This document shows positions 6,953 through 8,186 of a stretch of 8,186 nucleotides of DNA, piece by piece (within the stretch, counting starts at the first letter, position 1; each line of letters begins with the position of its first letter). Location of the stretch: positions 1 to 8,186 of the forward strand of contig UQCS01000048.1 of the NCBI GenBank assembly GCA_900539605.1, read 5' to 3'. A model generated the notes under the pieces. That model was not told where the DNA came from, made no database searches, and saw only the letters and a program-made list of their open reading frames with translations. The position numbers and the translations under genes were made by a program. This stretch comes from an uncultured Azospirillum sp. GTDB taxonomy: Bacteria > Pseudomonadota > Alphaproteobacteria > RF32 > CAG-239.

Positions 6953-7486
6953 ATGCTAAAACTAATTCTACCGGAAATAAAATACTGGCCGTCTTTCCAA
7001 GACGGACTTCAAGAGTTTAAAAACTTCCCCACACCGTATGATACTAACGGCATAAAAAGCGGGTATGGGTTTACAAATTTTGCAGATTACAAGCAACATT
7101 GTGAAAATGAAGAGCAAGGTATTGGCCTGAAAGAAGGATACGTTACTTCTACCCGATTATGGCTGGTTAATAACGAAAAATTTATCGGAGTTTTCGATTT
7201 GCGGCACAAACTGGTCGGCTCTCTCATGTTACGAGGCGGCCATATAGCTTATGCAATAATTCCTTCCGAAAGAAAAAAAGGATACGCTTCCCAAGGATTA
7301 AAATTGTGTTGTCAATACGCTCATAATGTTTTAGCTGTAGAAAATGTGCTGGTTACTTGCAATGCTGCAAATATTGCATCGTATAAGACAATGAAAAAGG
7401 TCATGTTAGAGCTAGGCGGCAAAGAAGATATACCAGCTCAGGTTGATCATCACGAAGAAAAAAGAGTTTGGATAAAAACTAATTAG
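6953..7486 (+). CDS. GNAT family N-acetyltransferase
   Basis: The 177-residue protein has the core of a GNAT acetyltransferase, which moves an acetyl group from acetyl-CoA to an amine. The acetyl-CoA binding motif A is RKKGYASQGL at about 107-116, preceded by the strand HIAYAIIPSE. Motif B follows as VLVTCNAANIASYKTMKK (about 132-149), where the usual N-x-x-S pattern appears as N140-I-A-S143. The N-terminal 60 residues, with several aromatic residues, probably shape the substrate site. The closest general type is the predicted acetyltransferases of COG3981, but the substrate cannot be told from sequence. GAGG at 6944-6947 precedes the ATG by five bases. The gene is monocistronic, with AT-rich flanks and AT-rich codons unlike der or bamB, which suggests different ancestry or transfer next to the tRNA. 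It ends in TAG. Confidence 0.88.
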   Translation: MLKLILPEIKYWPSFQDGLQEFKNFPTPYDTNGIKSGYGFTNFADYKQHCENEEQGIGLKEGYVTSTRLWLVNNEKFIGVFDLRHKLVGSLMLRGGHIAYAIIPSERKKGYASQGLKLCCQYAHNVLAVENVLVTCNAANIASYKTMKKVMLELGGKEDIPAQVDHHEEKRVWIKTN

Positions 7487-7634
7487 TTAATTAAATCTTT
7501 TAAATTTCATCGTTTTTAATTTGACAACGGCATCGTAGCGTGCCTCCTCCTTTAAAAGGACCTCTTAAGGTGCTTGTTTAGTAATTTTATACTTACATCT
7601 GCAAAATACAAAATTTTGGGCAAGAGAGTTCCAT

Positions 7635-7673
7635 AAAAAAACAGCCCCGACCTAGGTCGAGACTGTTTTTTTT
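7635..7673 (-). terminator. terminator of the minus-strand small membrane protein operon
   Basis: An A-tract plus CAG (7635-7644) pairs with CTG plus a T-tract (7663-7672), and CGAC/GTCG close a CTAG loop at the centre. The three bases between the stems pair only in minus-strand RNA (U-G, C-G, U-G). On the plus strand they would be mismatched. This points to termination of leftward transcription, though the symmetric A and T tracts could also stop transcription from the GNAT side. Confidence 0.85.
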
Positions 7674-7751
7674 AGCGAGGTCTTCGGTTGACGGATTTTC
7701 AAACGCACCGGGCGTTTTCTTAATCCAGGCAACCAGAGACAACTGCAGGCC
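7674..7751 (-). other. in-frame protein-like continuation after the amber codon
   Basis: Directly after the TAG at 7754-7752 the same frame stays open and reads GLQLSLVAWIKKTPGAFENP, then STEDLAK at the edge of the terminator. The first part is hydrophobic and ends in KK, which would complete the third membrane helix. The second part looks like a polar C-terminal tail, and codon choice resembles the window's genes. Beyond it the frame runs through the terminator hairpin and meets no stop until 7595-7593. It may be the former C-terminus of a gene truncated by a nonsense change. A chance open frame of this length is also possible. Confidence 0.45.
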
Positions 7752-8048
7752 CTAAACCATTGACAGCAGAAAACCTGCCGCGGTAACGTTTAGAGCCAAA
7801 GCCACCGAATTTGCGGTTTTTGCCGTTTTATCATCACACTCCCGTACAGCGGCCAGAAGGATAACCGTAAGCGTTAAAGCCAGACCAACCAGGCAGCTCA
7901 CACCGAGTTCAATCGGCGTGGGCATTTCAGCTGCCGCTTTATTTTCCGGTTCTGCTGCAGCTTTTTCCATTTTGCCGAACGGCAGAAACAGAACGGCCTG
8001 ATTGCCCACGAGGATGATGATGACGATGATTAATACCGATGTCGCCAT
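7752..8048 (-). CDS. small membrane protein, possibly truncated by an amber codon
   Basis: I do not recognise this 98-residue protein. It has a hydrophobic segment at about 4-24 (LIIVIIILVGNQAVLFLPF), a loop rich in Ala and Glu (26-42), a second helix at 48-68 and a third starting at about 80 that is cut by the stop at residue 98. The short polar turn RECDDKTAKTAN joins helices two and three. The ATG has no good Shine-Dalgarno site (only AACAAG before it). It lies 10 bases after the stop of the upstream small membrane gene, so coupled translation is likely. Because TAG falls within the last helix and the frame continues plausibly, the present gene may be a shortened version of a protein of about 124 residues. 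Function is unknown. Confidence 0.6.
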   Translation of the reverse strand: MATSVLIIVIIILVGNQAVLFLPFGKMEKAAAEPENKAAAEMPTPIELGVSCLVGLALTLTVILLAAVRECDDKTAKTANSVALALNVTAAGFLLSMV

Positions 8049-8058
8049 ACTTGTTTTT

Positions 8059-8186
8059 TTAGAATTTATAACTTATACCACCCGGGCCCCCGGCAGTTGA
8101 AAATAAAGAATCGGAGCCTTTCGGGGCCAACATGATCATAACGATAACAGCCGCGATGGCTACTAAGAAATAAACAGCATTTTTCT
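8059..8186 (-). CDS. small membrane protein, N-terminus beyond window
   Basis: The frame is open from the window edge and gives 41 residues to TAA at 8061-8059. A hydrophobic helix (AVYFLVAIAAVIVMIMLAP) is followed by a short soluble tail ending GGPGGISYKF. The composition is clearly protein-like and the other frames here are not. It lies immediately upstream of the second small membrane protein gene on the same strand, so both are likely on one transcript ending at the terminator near 7640. I do not recognise a family. The start codon is not visible, so a lost N-terminal part of any size is possible. Confidence 0.55.
   Translation of the reverse strand, partial: KNAVYFLVAIAAVIVMIMLAPKGSDSLFSTAGGPGGISYKF

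Noticed and set aside
7525..7560. Strong AGGAGG-like site followed by ATG on the minus strand
   Set aside because: The frame after the ATG is only five codons (MPLSN) before a stop, and no conserved leader-peptide role is apparent. The purine run is part of a small hairpin sequence.
7487..7634. Possible gene or terminator downstream of the GNAT gene
   Set aside because: No credible frame is open. The small hairpins at 7548-7560 and 7560-7571 are short and lack a proper T-run. I see only AT-rich spacer here.
7484..7754. Reassignment of TAG as a sense codon in this genome
   Set aside because: The GNAT gene also ends in TAG at a natural C-terminus followed by AT-rich sequence, and all other genes stop normally at TAA or TGA. 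A local nonsense change explains the amber codon at 7752-7754 better.
1..8186. CRISPR array, insertion sequence or attachment-site repeats
   Set aside because: No regularly spaced direct repeats, no transposase or integrase frame, and no second copy of the tRNA 3' end were seen in the window.

Overview
The window looks like chromosomal DNA from an alphaproteobacterium of moderate GC content, possibly an uncultured or host-associated lineage. This rests on three things: the order TPR/YfgM-like gene, bamB, der; a short single-pyruvoyl phosphatidylserine decarboxylase paired with pssA; and the general style of the proteins. The assignment is an inference from gene content, with no rRNA in the window to confirm it.

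Positions 1-4811 are read on the plus strand. The tail of one gene is followed by an unrecognised four-helix membrane protein that looks internally duplicated (113-1285). A good predicted promoter then leads into three closely spaced genes: a single-pass membrane TPR protein (YfgM/TPR_21 type), the outer-membrane assembly lipoprotein BamB, and the double-GTPase ribosome assembly factor Der. A strong hairpin terminator starts at the der stop codon. This cluster serves envelope protein traffic (Sec exit, outer-membrane barrel assembly) and 50S subunit maturation.

Positions 4812-5024 separate der from the convergent psd-pssA operon. The spacer holds several stable hairpins, a possible minus-strand promoter and a T-tailed hairpin. 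I read it as a candidate small RNA of about 120 nt and do not recognise its family. On the minus strand, psd (6511-5804) and pssA (5804-5025) overlap by one base. PssA makes phosphatidylserine and Psd decarboxylates it to phosphatidylethanolamine.

Positions 6512-6952 hold the psd leader with an inverted repeat, then tRNA-Leu(UAA) with its own promoter and terminator. A perfect 18-bp palindrome follows, just upstream of an AT-rich GNAT acetyltransferase gene (6953-7486) whose base composition differs from the housekeeping genes.

Positions 7487-8186 are the least explained part. After about 150 bp of AT-rich, apparently non-coding DNA there is a minus-strand terminator. It closes a transcript carrying two small unrecognised membrane protein genes, the upstream one cut by the window edge. 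The downstream one stops at an amber codon inside its third predicted membrane helix, and the same frame then continues with protein-like sequence for about 26 codons. This may be a recent nonsense mutation, an alternative C-terminus or a sequencing error. No CRISPR array, insertion sequence or rRNA is visible, and no gene-free stretch exceeds about 300 bases.
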